Counted from the first letter of the stretch, positions 44,389 through 54,065 are shown. The stretch is DNA of 64,000 nt from Alkalihalobacillus alcalophilus ATCC 27647 = CGMCC 1.3604 (GCF_000292245.2 NZ_ALPT02000002.1:1-64000), one strand, 5' to 3'. Made by a program: numbers and translations. Notes: generated by a model not told the origin, from the sequence alone.

Positions 44389-45531
44389 TTATTTATTTCC
44401 ATACGAAGCAAAAAATGTGCGAGCAATCTGTTCAGTTGTCATTTCTAAAAACTGATCGCAACCTTCCATTGCTTCTTCTAACGTCATTGGAGCATTTACA
44501 AGACTAAATATGCTCGTAATTCCATATTGATACAGCTCTTCAATCCCCGCTCCAATGGAACCTGTAATTACAAAGACTGGGATCCCTTGTTGTTGTGCCG
44601 CTTCTGCAACCCCCATTGGTGTCTTTCCTGAAGCGGTTTGTGAATCAATTTGTCCTTCTCCAGTTAAAACAAAATCGGCTCCACATAGCTTTTTCTCAAG
44701 TTCCGTATATTCAATTACGATATCAATCCCACGCCTCGTTGTAGAGGGAAAGAAAGCTTGAAACGCTCCGCCAATTCCTCCTGCCGCTCCGGCCCCAGGT
44801 TTATCGTGAAGACGGATACCCTGTTTTTCTTCTATCAAATCAGCCCAGCGAGTTAAGTACCCATCTAATTGTTCAACCATTTTTGAAGTTGCCCCTTTTT
44901 GTGGGCCAAAAACAAAAGAGGCTCCATTTATACCAATCAGAGGATTTTGAACATCTGAAGCAATTAAAAATTCAGATTCCTTTATCCGGTGATCAAATTC
45001 TCGATCATCGATTTTTGCCACCCGTCCAAGCTCTGCTCCACCGTACCCGATTAACTTTCCTTCTTTGTCAAATAGACGCATTCCTAATGCTTGAAGCATC
45101 CCTGCCCCACCATCATTGGTAGCGCTTCCACCAATCGCTAAAATAAATTTTCGATATCCTTGTTCAAGTGCTGCCTTAATTAATTCACCTGTACCATACG
45201 TCGTTGTTAACATCGGATCTCTTTCTTCCGTTGCAACTAAGACTAGCCCTGAGGCACTGGCCATTTCAACAACACATGTCTCTCCATCACCTAAAACGCC
45301 ATATGCCGCTTTAACTGGTTGTAATAATGGACCTTTTACAGTGACTTCAACAATTTCTCCTTTTGTTGCCGCAACTAAGCTTTCCAGCGTTCCTTCTCCA
45401 CCATCAGCAACCGGAACTAACACGGTCTCCGCCTGAGTAAACGCTTTCTTTATACCCTTTTCCATTGCTCTTGCTGCCTCAACAGCTGATAGACTTCCTT
45501 TAAAAGAGTCTGGTGCTATTACAATTTTCAT
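44389..45531 (-). CDS. glxK: Glycerate kinase GlxK/GarK type
   Basis: 380 aa, type 2 glycerate kinase: starts MKIVIAPDSFKGSLSA, with GGSATNDGGAGMLQALG and DFVLTGEGQIDSQTASGKTP as family signatures. Converts D-glycerate to 2- or 3-phosphoglycerate with ATP. Start set at 45531 (GGTGGG upstream) instead of 45594. Appears intact, but its permease (43792-44292) and divergent regulator (45710-45994) are broken, so its use is doubtful. Confidence 0.92.
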   Translation of the reverse strand: MKIVIAPDSFKGSLSAVEAARAMEKGIKKAFTQAETVLVPVADGGEGTLESLVAATKGEIVEVTVKGPLLQPVKAAYGVLGDGETCVVEMASASGLVLVATEERDPMLTTTYGTGELIKAALEQGYRKFILAIGGSATNDGGAGMLQALGMRLFDKEGKLIGYGGAELGRVAKIDDREFDHRIKESEFLIASDVQNPLIGINGASFVFGPQKGATSKMVEQLDGYLTRWADLIEEKQGIRLHDKPGAGAAGGIGGAFQAFFPSTTRRGIDIVIEYTELEKKLCGADFVLTGEGQIDSQTASGKTPMGVAEAAQQQGIPVFVITGSIGAGIEELYQYGITSIFSLVNAPMTLEEAMEGCDQFLEMTTEQIARTFFASYGNK

Positions 45532-45709
45532 CTTGTACCCACCTAACGTATTTCTTATAATCATAATTATAAACATCGTTAATATGATAATCATCGTTCA
45601 AAACAAACAAAAAAAGTAAACGAATTTATTTATTTTTCATTTATCCTTAACAAAACAAAGCCATATTTATCAAAATCATTAAAAAATTTTGATTTCGTAG
45701 GAGGACTTC

Positions 45710-45994
45710 ATGTTAACTCAAGAAATTGCGAGAGACATTGTCGAACAAACAACCATTCGTTTAAATCGAAATATCAATATTATGGATAAAACAGGAACGA
45801 TAATCGCTTCTACTAATCCGAAATGTAATTTAAATATCGGTGATTGTGCAAAAAAAATGTTTATCCATCGTAATTCGCTCATTTACCGCTTGAAAAAGGT
45901 CAAAGAAATTACCGGCTATAATCCACAAGAATTAAGTGACGTTATCCCTCTCCAATTAGCTATTTGGTTACGCGAGATGGATTTAGACGAGTAA
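45710..45994 (+). pseudogene. Internally deleted cdaR (sugar-diacid regulator) remnant
   Basis: 94 aa. Residues 1-46 are the start of a CdaR diacid-recognition domain (LTQEIARDIVEQTTIRLNRN, NIMDKTGTIIAST). Residues about 49-94 are the C-terminal PucR helix-turn-helix (FIHRNSLIYRLKKVKEITGY...). The roughly 270 residues between are missing, yet the frame is kept. A GGAGG site remains. It is divergent from glxK. It could still be translated as a mini DNA-binding protein, but decay is simpler. Confidence 0.85.
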
Positions 45995-46017
45995 AAAAAA
46001 GGCTGGGCGAGCAATTT

Positions 46018-46061
46018 AAAAAGTAGATGCGTGCCACAATAGCGGCGCATTTACTTTTTTT
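46018..46061 (+). terminator. Terminator after the cdaR remnant
   Basis: Stem AAAAAGTAGATGCG/CGCATTTACTTTTT followed by Ts. Similar in sequence to the fruA terminator and, like it, directly followed by family B repeats. Confidence 0.85.
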
Positions 46062-46065
46062 TGAT

Positions 46066-46380
46066 GAATTTAAACTTATTTCGTACCTTAATTTCTTCGG
46101 CTCGTGGGTTTTGTTACCTATTCCTGGTTATTCGTACTCTAATTCTTTCAACTCGCGGGTTTCATTACCTATCCTGATTTATTCGCACTCTAATTCTCTC
46201 AACTCAGTGGTTTCATTACCTATTCTAGTTTATTCGCACTCTAATTCTCTCAACTCAGTGGTTTCATTACCTATTCTAGTTTATTCGCACTCTAATTCCT
46301 CCAACTCAAAGATTTCATTACCTATCCTAGTTTATTCGCTCCATAATCCTTACAAATCGTGCGTTTCATTACTTATTCCC
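46066..46380. repeat. Family B tandem repeat, 51-bp unit, about 6 copies
   Basis: TTCATTACCTAT-type motifs recur every 51 bp, with TTATTCGCACTCTAATTC in each unit. Same family as 36922-37212 and 54090-54480. The plus strand stays open for about 119 codons only because the period is a multiple of three. Confidence 0.92.
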
Positions 46381-46433
46381 GCATAGTATTAATGAACGCT
46401 TTTGTTTACTTTAAAAAAGTTAAAAGATTGGAA

Positions 46434-47006
46434 CACTGATTGCCCATTGGTTATTAATACACAAAAAAACAGATGGTGTATTGAGCACTTGTGCCATATT
46501 CACCCCCTCATGAAAATCACCTTTTGAAGTTGCCCCATCACCAAATGTTGCCATTGAAACGTGGTCATTTCAGCTTAATCTACTGGCCCATGCTACTCCA
46601 ACTGCCTGAGGAATCTGAGGTGGAATCATAATCGATAGCGGAAAAATATGAACCCCTTCCCTTACAAAACTCCCTCTTTATGTCCCATTGCATACAACAA
46701 AGCATGTTTAATATCCATGCCAAACGCCAGACATGCAGCTAGGTCCCGACCATATGGAAACAACCAATCACCTTGTTTTAAAGCAAAAACACTGCCAACC
46801 TGTGCAGCCTCATGCCCTCCAAAAGAAGGATAAGTTCCGATTCTACCTTGTCTTTGGAGTCGAATAGCTCGCTCATCATACAAACGAGCCAGCAGCATTT
46901 TTTTATATAATCGAATCAATTGTTCATCCGTTAACTCTACTTTTGCCGCGCGCATCAGATTTCCGCTCTCATCTAAGAATTGAATCACTTTCAATTGAAT
47001 CCTCAT
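46434..47006 (-). pseudogene. Broken dehydrogenase E1-alpha (PdhA-like) gene
   Basis: An N-terminal 114-aa piece (AAKVELTDEQLIRLYKKMLLA, RIGTYPSFGGHEAAQVGS) ends at 46662. Downstream, other frames give HIFPLSIMIPPQIPQAVGVAWA, a TGA, then NDHVSMATFGDGATSKGDFH and TPSVFLCINNQWAISVP. That is the thiamine-pyrophosphate-binding core of a 2-oxo-acid dehydrogenase E1-alpha subunit, and the rest (nearly half) is missing. Multiple lesions show this is true decay. No E1-beta, E2 or E3 genes are nearby. Confidence 0.85.
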
Positions 47007-47123
47007 CGCTTAACCTCCTATGGGAATAGTGCGAATTAAAAGCAAAAAAACTCATAAATAACAATTAAAGCTCTCTTCTTAACTATACGACCTTATGACA
47101 TTTATATTCATATAATGCCATAC

Positions 47124-47170
47124 AAAAAAAGAGCCATCCTACAAGAATCATACATCTTGTGGAATCGCTC
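47124..47170 (-). terminator. Terminator after the 64-aa gene
   Basis: Minus strand imperfect stem GAGCGATTCCACAAG/CTTGTAGGATGGCTC, then seven Ts. Confidence 0.75.
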
Positions 47171-47237
47171 CATTTCCCAACCGTTTTGAGGGCCATACCA
47201 TTTCATTAAAAATGGAAATTAAAAACATAGCCTTTTC

Positions 47238-47432
47238 TTACTTGAATATCTTTTTGAACGCATTAAAAAATGTTGTACGCTGGTAAACTTTATGAGAACT
47301 ATTTTTCGGACTCGTAATCCACCCATAAGTTTTCGGTGTTCGAACACCTGGTCGATGAACAACAAAATGTTTGACACTTGTTCTTGCTGAAATCCTCCGT
47401 TTTAAACTAGGTTTTCTTATCCCCACTTTCAT
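47238..47432 (-). CDS. Small basic protein, similar to phage-type MKVGIRKPS family
   Basis: 64 aa, strongly basic, starting MKVGIRKPSLKRRISARTS. I recall this N-terminus from small Firmicute proteins of unknown function that occur singly and in prophages; no catalytic motif can be seen. A ribosome site (GAGGGG about 9 bases before the ATG) and its own terminator support expression. No phage genes accompany it here. Function unknown. Confidence 0.65.
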   Translation of the reverse strand: MKVGIRKPSLKRRISARTSVKHFVVHRPGVRTPKTYGWITSPKNSSHKVYQRTTFFNAFKKIFK

Positions 47433-47605
47433 ATTATCAGCCCCTCATCTTTTTGAGGTAAGGACTAAGATGCCACTCTAACATTCTTTTCGACATAAAA
47501 AGGTTCAATCCTTGTCGGAGTTACGAATAAATGCTTCAAATTTATTTAATCCATTCTTCTAATAATAAATGCTGTTTGAGAAACATAAATATTTTTACAA
47601 AATAA

Positions 47606-47630
47606 AAAGGCTCTAAATGTTAAAGCCTTG
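47606..47630 (-). terminator. Terminator at the end of the DNA methylase gene
   Basis: Minus strand GGCTTTAA/TTAGAGCC-type stem followed by TTTTTATTTT, overlapping the last codons. Confidence 0.6.
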
Positions 47631-48669
47631 ATAACTGAAGGGAGGGAGTTTCAGACCCAACTATTAATTCATGTATTGCTTTATGTTCGAGCAATGCCAG
47701 TATGATATACTGTAACACATTAATAGGAACACTATTTCCAAATTGTTTCCATGCTTGACCATCACTAACTGGAATTTTAAAATCCTCTGGGAACCCTTGA
47801 ATTCGGGCACATTCCCTTGGAGCCAATTTGCGCACTCGACCGTTAATCAAATAACAACCCGTTTTGCTACCTGGCCCGCCTCCTTGTGCAGATAAAGTAA
47901 CAGCATGGCCTAATTCACTATAAATACGCTCCCCTTGTCCGCCCTTATTAATCGTCCCGACTCGAACCGGCTTTAAAATATAATCCATTAATAAAGATTC
48001 AACCGGTACTTTATCATAGTCAACGGTCATATCCTCCCTTTTAATTACATAACGATCTGTTTTCTCATCATGTAACAGAAAATCCCTTAGAATTACGCGG
48101 TCATTAGGGGGGGGTGGAAAGGCAAAAGACTCGACTTGTAAATCTTTTCGAATCGCCACCATATAAATCCTTTCTCGATTTTGCGGTAGACCAAATTGAC
48201 TCGCATTAAGGACTTGGTGCCAAAATTTGTAGCCGATCTGCTCAAGTGTTTCTCTGACTGTATTTAATGTATTCCCTTGATCATGGGTGGCAAAGTTCCG
48301 GACATTTTCCATAAAAACAAGCTTCGGTTGATGATGCTTCACAATCCTTGCGACATCAAAAAACAGTGTTCCTCTCGTATCTTCAAACCCTTGTCTTTTT
48401 CCGGAAATACTAAACGGCTGACACGGAAAGCCTGCACATAAAATATCATGCTGCGGAATTTCACTCGCCTCAATTTGTGTGATATCCCCTTCTGGGTGGA
48501 TGCCAAAGTTTGCCGAATAAGTCGTTTGGGCATGCTTATCCCATTCAGATGCATAGACACATTCAGCCCCAAAAGACTTCATCGCCAAATGAAAACCACC
48601 AATTCCAGCAAATAAATCGACATATTTCATCCCTTTTAAAGAGTGAGCAAACCCAGTCACATTAATCAT
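47620..48669 (-). CDS. DNA (cytosine-5-)-methyltransferase, orphan
   Basis: 349 aa. All main C5-methylase motifs are in order: I DLFAGIGGFH (S-adenosylmethionine site), IV AGFPCQPFS with the catalytic Cys near residue 83, VI FMENVRNF, VIII QNRERIYMVAI, then a target-recognition region, and IX/X (APRECARIQGFP, FGNSVP). Start chosen at the ATG 48669, with GAGGA 7 bases upstream. No restriction endonuclease or very-short-patch repair gene is adjacent, so it is either an orphan epigenetic or protective methylase or a relic of a restriction system. Confidence 0.92.
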   Translation of the reverse strand: MINVTGFAHSLKGMKYVDLFAGIGGFHLAMKSFGAECVYASEWDKHAQTTYSANFGIHPEGDITQIEASEIPQHDILCAGFPCQPFSISGKRQGFEDTRGTLFFDVARIVKHHQPKLVFMENVRNFATHDQGNTLNTVRETLEQIGYKFWHQVLNASQFGLPQNRERIYMVAIRKDLQVESFAFPPPPNDRVILRDFLLHDEKTDRYVIKREDMTVDYDKVPVESLLMDYILKPVRVGTINKGGQGERIYSELGHAVTLSAQGGGPGSKTGCYLINGRVRKLAPRECARIQGFPEDFKIPVSDGQAWKQFGNSVPINVLQYIILALLEHKAIHELIVGSETPSLQLSRL

Positions 48670-48845
48670 TTTCAAATCCTCTTCCTTCGTCCAACTTCTA
48701 TCCCATCATTTTAACATAAAAAGAAATTACTTTTGATTTAAATCGTTTTGATAAACTTGCCTGATTATGTGGAAGAAGATACCTAGGCAGCTGCTCCTTT
48801 CTCTTGCTTATGACTTTCCACTAAACTTCACACGTTTCCACTCAT

Positions 48846-48875
48846 AAAAAAGAGGCTAGATTAGCCCCTTTTAAT
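48846..48875 (-). terminator. Terminator after the 55-aa gene
   Basis: Minus strand AGGGGCTA/TAGCCTCT with 3-nt loop, followed by six Ts. Confidence 0.75.
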
Positions 48876-49038
48876 AATATAAAATTTTCACTTTCTCACA
48901 CTTGTCACACTGAACCATATACGTGTCTCCCGAATAATGATGGTCACATTCTCGTTGAATTTGTTCAATTAAATTTTCTAGTTCTTTAATCGATGACTGG
49001 TATCCTAAAATGGTGGCCTTTAATTGATTCACCTTCAT
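48871..49038 (-). CDS. Small Cys/His-rich protein, zinc-ribbon-like
   Basis: 55 aa. An N-terminal coiled-coil-like helix (KATILGYQSSIKELENLIEQ) is followed by CDHHYSGDT and QCDKCEKVK, which look like a Cys-His...Cys-x2-Cys zinc site. I do not recognise the family. AGGGG lies about 9 bases before the ATG, and a terminator follows its stop. It is 12 bases downstream of thiC, so it may be cotranscribed with it under the TPP riboswitch. Confidence 0.6.
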   Translation of the reverse strand: MKVNQLKATILGYQSSIKELENLIEQIQRECDHHYSGDTYMVQCDKCEKVKILYY

Positions 49039-49050
49039 TTTAATCAGCCC

Positions 49051-50794
49051 CTATAAATAGAGTTGACTGCCTTTTTCTCGAAACTCTTCGGCTTTTTCTT
49101 TAAAGCCTTCTTTCACTTCCTCATTGCTTTTTCGAATGTCATGAGAGATTCTCATGCTACAAAACTTCGGTCCACACATTGAGCAAAAATGTGCCGTTTT
49201 GGCTCCTTCTGCTGGTAATGATTCATCATGAAAGGAAAGAGCTCTTTCAGGATCAAGTGATAAATTAAATTGGTCTCTCCACCGAAATTCAAATCGGGCT
49301 TTAGATAAAGCATCATCTCGTTCCCTCGCATTTGGATGCCCTTTCGCTAGGTCAGCAGCATGGGCCGCTATTTTATACGTAATCACCCCTTCTCTTACGT
49401 CATCACGATTCGGTAATCCTAAATGCTCCTTAGGTGTCACATAACAAAGCATCGCCGTTCCATACCACCCGATCATAGCCGCTCCAATGGCTGATGTAAT
49501 GTGGTCATAACCTGGAGCAATATCCGTTGTCAACGGGCCAAGTGTATAGAAAGGGGCTTCCTTACAAAGCTCGAGCTGTTTATCCATATTTTCCTTAATT
49601 AAATGCATCGGAACATGTCCTGGACCCTCGACCATTACTTGAACATCGTGTTTCCAAGCCCGTTCTGTCAATTCACCTAATGTTTCAAGCTCAGCAAATT
49701 GGGCTTCATCATTCGCATCAGCAATCGAGCCAGGTCTCAGTCCATCACCTAAGGAAATACAAATATCATATGCTTTTAAAAATCTCACAGATCTCATCAA
49801 AATGCGTATATAAAAAGCTCTCTTCATGATGGGCTAAACACCATTGAGCCATAATTGCCCCACCTCTTGAAACAATGCCTGTCACTCGCTCCACCGTTAA
49901 CGGAATATATCTTAAAAGAACGCCAGCATGAATCGTAAAATAATCAACGCCTTGTTCCGCTTGTTCGATTAAGGTATCACGATATACTTCCCACGTAAGG
50001 TCTTCAGCTATCCCGTTCACTTTTTCTAATGCTTGATAAATCGGAACCGTTCCAACCGGTACTGCCGAATTACGAATAATCCATTCCCTTGTCGTATGAA
50101 TATTCTTTCCGGTTGAAAGGTCCATAATATTATCAGCTCCCCACCGTGTTGCCCAAATCATCTTTTCCACCTCTTCTTCAATCGACGAGGTCACAGCGGA
50201 GTTGCCAATATTCGCATTAATTTTCACATGAAAATTCCGACCGATAATCATCGGTTCTGATTCGGGATGATTAATATTCGCAGGGATAATCGCTCTCCCT
50301 TTTGCCACTTCATCTCTCACAAATTCGGGCGTCATTTTTTCGCGAATCGCAATAAACTCCATTTCCGGGGTAATCATTCCTTTACGGGCATAATGAAGTT
50401 GAGTGACATTTTGGTTCGTTTTTGCTTTGAGTGGTCTTTGTTTCATTTCTGGTAATGGAACGGTCTTTTTTGTTCTTCCATTATCCTCTGGTTTCATTTG
50501 CCGACCATCATACTCTTCACAGTCTCCACGTTCAGAAATCCAAGCCGAGCGAATTCTTGGTAATCCTTTTTTTAAATCAACGTGATAGTTATCATCTGTA
50601 TAAGGACCGCTCGTATCATAAACTTGCAACGGTTTATTTTCCATCTGCCTTCCATTCACGTTCGTATCACTCAACTGAATCTCTCGTACCGGCACTAAAA
50701 GATCTGGTCGTGAACCTTGCAAATACACTTTTTTACTTCCTTCAAAACTAGACATAATCGATAAATTCTTCTCATTCACTGAAGATGTTGACAT
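49051..50794 (-). pseudogene. thiC: Phosphomethylpyrimidine synthase ThiC, split by a +1 frameshift
   Basis: The N-terminal part (from ATG 50794, AAAGGAG upstream) runs to ...FDEICEIFK; the C-terminal part resumes AYDICISLGDGLRPGS and ends with the radical-SAM cluster motif CSMCGPKFCSM. The break is at TTTTTAAAAGC (plus 49774-49783), where one extra A or T shifts the frame; without it the protein is a normal ThiC of about 580 aa. ThiC turns aminoimidazole ribotide into HMP phosphate for thiamine. Both halves are otherwise well conserved, so a sequencing error or very recent mutation is likely. Controlled by the TPP riboswitch upstream. Confidence 0.88.
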
Positions 50795-50876
50795 TCTACT
50801 CGCTCCTTTGATTTGTAGTGGATCGATGTAGAACACGCCAAAAAAAGCGGAGGCCGTTTGACTAGAAGCCACAAAA

Positions 50877-50915
50877 AAACCAGATCCAATATACATAAAT
50901 GGACCTGGTTTTACT
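50877..50915 (-). terminator. Riboswitch-controlled terminator upstream of thiC
   Basis: Minus strand AAACCAGGTCCA / TGGATCTGGTTT with a run of seven Ts, between the TPP aptamer and thiC. It should form when TPP is bound. Confidence 0.8.
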
Positions 50916-50948
50916 TAACTCATAGAAGTTAAAAACACAAATAAAACG

Positions 50949-51045
50949 ACTAACTTCCCTACGCTGGCATGATCCAGATCAGGTCCAAAGAGTCAAAAAG
51001 TTTCAACGCACTTCTCTCTCAGCCCAACTCATTGGGCACCCCTAG
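50949..51045 (-). ncRNA. TPP riboswitch (THI element)
   Basis: Minus strand carries the conserved blocks GGGGTGCCC, GGCTGAGA, GGACCTGATCTGGATCATG and CCAGCGTAGGGAA in order. Binds thiamine pyrophosphate and turns off thiC by the downstream terminator. Confidence 0.96.
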
Positions 51046-51069
51046 CTACTTATATTAAGTTTCCTAGAA

Positions 51070-51098
51070 ATTATATCCTTTTCCGAAAATTACGTCAA
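51070..51098 (-). promoter_or_regulatory. thiC promoter
   Basis: Minus strand TTGACG (51098-51093), 17 bp, TATAAT (51075-51070); start falls shortly before the TPP riboswitch. Confidence 0.85.
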
Positions 51099-51138
51099 CA
51101 CAACATTTGTAATGGGCTATTTTTCATTACCTTGTTCA

Positions 51139-51435
51139 CTATTTCTGCCTAATCATTTCGTCTAAGCCTAAAAAACGAATCCGTTGATATGTCGCATAAT
51201 GGGAACGATACAACAAATTACTCGCTTCTCGAACAGATAATTCCTTTGAATGTTGTATGAGAAATTGTTCTTCATCTTCCGTCCACCTTCGACCTATATT
51301 TGGTGTTTCAAACTGATACAGTTTCAACTGAAAGGCGAGATGTAATAATTCGGTTAACGATAATTGATTCAATTCCATTAATTCAGGGATGGATAAATTT
51401 CCCCACTGTTCTTTGATCTGATTTTGATTATTCAA
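51139..51435 (-). CDS. Small protein with Myb/SANT-like helix-turn-helix
   Basis: 98 aa. N-terminal half is helical (LSIPELMELNQLSLTELLHL). The C-terminal half, RRWTEDEEQFLIQHSKELSV then REASNLLYRSHYATYQRIRF, resembles the Myb/SANT-like DNA-binding repeat found in small Bacillus proteins. A Trp and acidic pair start helix 1. No ribosome site stands out strongly. Divergent from kbl and upstream of thiC. A DNA-binding role is inferred from the motif only. Confidence 0.65.
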   Translation of the reverse strand: MNNQNQIKEQWGNLSIPELMELNQLSLTELLHLAFQLKLYQFETPNIGRRWTEDEEQFLIQHSKELSVREASNLLYRSHYATYQRIRFLGLDEMIRQK

Positions 51436-51858
51436 TGTTCACACCTCATAATACGTTACTCGTTTTATGGGCGACTAGTCTCTCTTTTTCTCTCTATAAT
51501 TTATTTGGTAAAATACCTATTTACTCCTTCGTTAATTGTACCACAGCATCAAAAGCAAAATTAGGCATTTTTTTGAACACCTTAAATAAGAAAAACGAGA
51601 GCATTTAATTTTTGTGAATTATTAACATCATTTCTTTTATCTCTTTTTGAAAAGAATATAAATAAGGAAACTCACTTTAACTGAAACCGAAAAGGATTTT
51701 TATCATTTTTGTCCTTTCTGCATATACAATATTAATGATATATGTTAAATTATAAGCAAATAAGATGATTTTTTTTAGACAAACCACATTTTTGTCCTCT
51801 ACAAATGAACATTTGTTTCTATGGATTGTAACCGAAAAAATGATGAGGAGATGATCAT
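51436..51858. other. Intergenic region upstream of kbl
   Basis: AT-rich. A 16-bp palindrome ACAAATGAACATTTGT lies at 51802-51817, about 40 bases before kbl, and may be an operator. TTTTTGTCCT occurs twice (about 51707 and 51791). No RNA element of known type was recognised, and no ORF is convincing. Confidence 0.5.
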
Positions 51859-53049
51859 ATGTCAAGCAACACATTACAACAATTTCTAACTACTAATTTA
51901 AATGATTTAAAAGAAAAAGGTCTTTATAACACCATTGATTCTTTAGAAAGTGCAAACGGTCCCATTATCAAAATTGATGGCAGAGAATTAATTAACCTAT
52001 CTTCCAATAACTATCTCGGTCTTGCAACAGATGAACGCTTAAAAGAAGCAGCAACTAAAGCAATCACTGATTTTGGAGTTGGAGCTGGAGCCGTTCGAAC
52101 AATTAATGGAACATTAAAATTACATGATGAATTAGAAGAAAAATTAGCCGAGTTCAAACATACAGAAGCAGCAATTGCCTACCAATCAGGATTTAACTGT
52201 AATATGGCTGCTATTTCTGCTGTGATGGATAAAAATGATGCGATCCTTTCTGATGAATTAAACCATGCATCAATTATTGATGGTTGCCGTCTTTCGAAAG
52301 CAAAGATCATTCGCGTCAAGCACTCTGATATGGACGACTTACGTCAAAAGGCAAAAGAAGCGACAGAGTCTGGTTTATACAACAAAGTAATGGTCATTAC
52401 AGACGGTGTGTTCTCAATGGATGGAGATATCGCAAAACTTCCAGAAATCGTACAAATCGCTGAAGAGTTTGATTTAATCACCTATGTCGATGATGCCCAT
52501 GGCTCAGGTGTTCTTGGCAATGGTGCCGGAACAGTGAAACATTTTGGCTTATCTGACAAAGTAGATTTCCAAATTGGAACTCTTTCAAAAGCAATTGGTG
52601 TTGTCGGTGGTTATGTAGCAGGTAAAAAAGATTTGATTGACTGGTTAAAAGTTCGGAGCCGTCCGTTCCTTTTCTCAACCTCTCTAACTCCAGCAGATAT
52701 TGCCGCTTCCATAAAAGCAGTTGAGGTGTTATCAAACAGTACAGAGCTACAAGAGAAGCTTTGGGCAAACGGAGATTATTTAAAAAAAGGTCTAAAAGAA
52801 CTCGGGTTTGATATCGGTGAAAGTGAAACACCGATTACCCCTTGTATTATTGGTGACGAAGTGAAAACACAGGAATTTAGTAAGCGTCTAAATGAAGAAG
52901 GTGTCTACGCAAAATCGATTGTTTTCCCAACTGTCCCTCAAGGTACGGGTCGTGTTCGTAATATGCCAACTGCTGCACATACAAAAGAAATGTTAGATAA
53001 AACGATTGCGATTTATCAAAAAGTCGGAAAAGAAATGAACATTATCTAA
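51859..53049 (+). CDS. kbl: 2-amino-3-ketobutyrate CoA ligase (glycine C-acetyltransferase)
   Basis: 396 aa, alpha-oxoamine synthase family, fold-type I PLP enzyme. LSSNNYLGLA at the N-terminus, DDAHGSGVLG binding the cofactor ring, and the PLP lysine in GTLSKAIGVVGGY. It splits 2-amino-3-ketobutyrate with CoA to glycine and acetyl-CoA, the second step of threonine catabolism. Ribosome site GAGGAGATG before the ATG. tdh follows 38 bases later in the same operon. Confidence 0.95.
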   Translation: MSSNTLQQFLTTNLNDLKEKGLYNTIDSLESANGPIIKIDGRELINLSSNNYLGLATDERLKEAATKAITDFGVGAGAVRTINGTLKLHDELEEKLAEFKHTEAAIAYQSGFNCNMAAISAVMDKNDAILSDELNHASIIDGCRLSKAKIIRVKHSDMDDLRQKAKEATESGLYNKVMVITDGVFSMDGDIAKLPEIVQIAEEFDLITYVDDAHGSGVLGNGAGTVKHFGLSDKVDFQIGTLSKAIGVVGGYVAGKKDLIDWLKVRSRPFLFSTSLTPADIAASIKAVEVLSNSTELQEKLWANGDYLKKGLKELGFDIGESETPITPCIIGDEVKTQEFSKRLNEEGVYAKSIVFPTVPQGTGRVRNMPTAAHTKEMLDKTIAIYQKVGKEMNII

Positions 53050-53087
53050 AAACATTATGTTCAAAATAGATGAGCGGAGGAATTCTC

Positions 53088-54065
53088 ATGAAAAAAATCT
53101 TAATTACTGGTGCATTAGGTCAAATTGGCTCAGAGTTAACGATGACTTTAAGAGAGCGTTACGGAGCAAAAAATGTCATCGCTACAGATATCAATAAAAA
53201 CGATAGTAATGTTGTTTACAGCGGACCATTTGAGCAATTAGATGTCACCAATGATAAAGCTTTTTTTGAAACAGCAAAAAAACATAACGTTGACACGGTT
53301 ATTCACTTAGCCGCTCTATTATCCGCAACAGCGGAACAAAAACCACTTCTAGCCTGGAACTTAAATATGGGCGGACTTGTCAATGCCCTAGAAGTTTCAA
53401 GAGAGTTAAATACTCAATTTTTCACTCCAAGTTCAATCGGAGCTTTTGGTCCATCAACACCAAAGGATCGTACACCACAAGATACGATTCAACAGCCAAC
53501 AACGATGTATGGTGTCAACAAAGTATCTGGTGAGCTATTATGTAACTACTACTTCCAAAAGTTTGGCGTCGATACGAGAGGGCTACGTTTCCCTGGCCTC
53601 ATTTCATATGTGGCTCCTCCAGGCGGTGGCACAACGGATTATGCCGTGGAAATTTATTATGAAGCGATCAAAAAAGGACACTATTCTTCTTACATCGGAA
53701 AAGGCACATACATGGACATGATGTATATGCCTGATGCTTTAAATGCGATTATTAATTTAATGGAAGCAGATCCTGCTAAGCTTAAGCACAGAAATTCTTT
53801 CAATGTTAGTGCAATGAGTATTGCACCTGAAGATGTAGAAGCAGCCATCCAAAAATTAATGCCAGAATTCACGATGGATTACAAAGTCGATCCAATCAGA
53901 CAACAAATTGCCGAAAGCTGGCCAAATGCCATTGATTCCACTTGTGCCTGCGAAGAATGGGGCTTCAAAGCCGAATACGATTTAGACAGAATGACAGCGG
54001 ATATGCTCTTGCATTTAAATAAAAAACTGACTATCGATTCAGAAATGACAAAAGGCGCGATTTAA
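53088..54065 (+). CDS. tdh: L-threonine 3-dehydrogenase, SDR (epimerase-like) type
   Basis: 325 aa, extended short-chain dehydrogenase. N-terminal NAD site KKILITGALGQIGSE, catalytic Y-x3-K in MYGVNKVSGEL and FNVSAMS in the substrate region. This non-zinc type of TDH oxidises threonine to 2-amino-3-ketobutyrate for Kbl. Start set at 53088, with GGAGG 7 bases upstream, not at 53070. The gene order kbl-tdh supports the assignment over a generic epimerase. Confidence 0.9.
   Translation: MKKILITGALGQIGSELTMTLRERYGAKNVIATDINKNDSNVVYSGPFEQLDVTNDKAFFETAKKHNVDTVIHLAALLSATAEQKPLLAWNLNMGGLVNALEVSRELNTQFFTPSSIGAFGPSTPKDRTPQDTIQQPTTMYGVNKVSGELLCNYYFQKFGVDTRGLRFPGLISYVAPPGGGTTDYAVEIYYEAIKKGHYSSYIGKGTYMDMMYMPDALNAIINLMEADPAKLKHRNSFNVSAMSIAPEDVEAAIQKLMPEFTMDYKVDPIRQQIAESWPNAIDSTCACEEWGFKAEYDLDRMTADMLLHLNKKLTIDSEMTKGAI

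Noticed and set aside
46027..46386. 119-codon ORF of SLPILVYSHSN repeats
   Set aside because: Starts inside a terminator hairpin and has no ribosome site; same repeat artefact.
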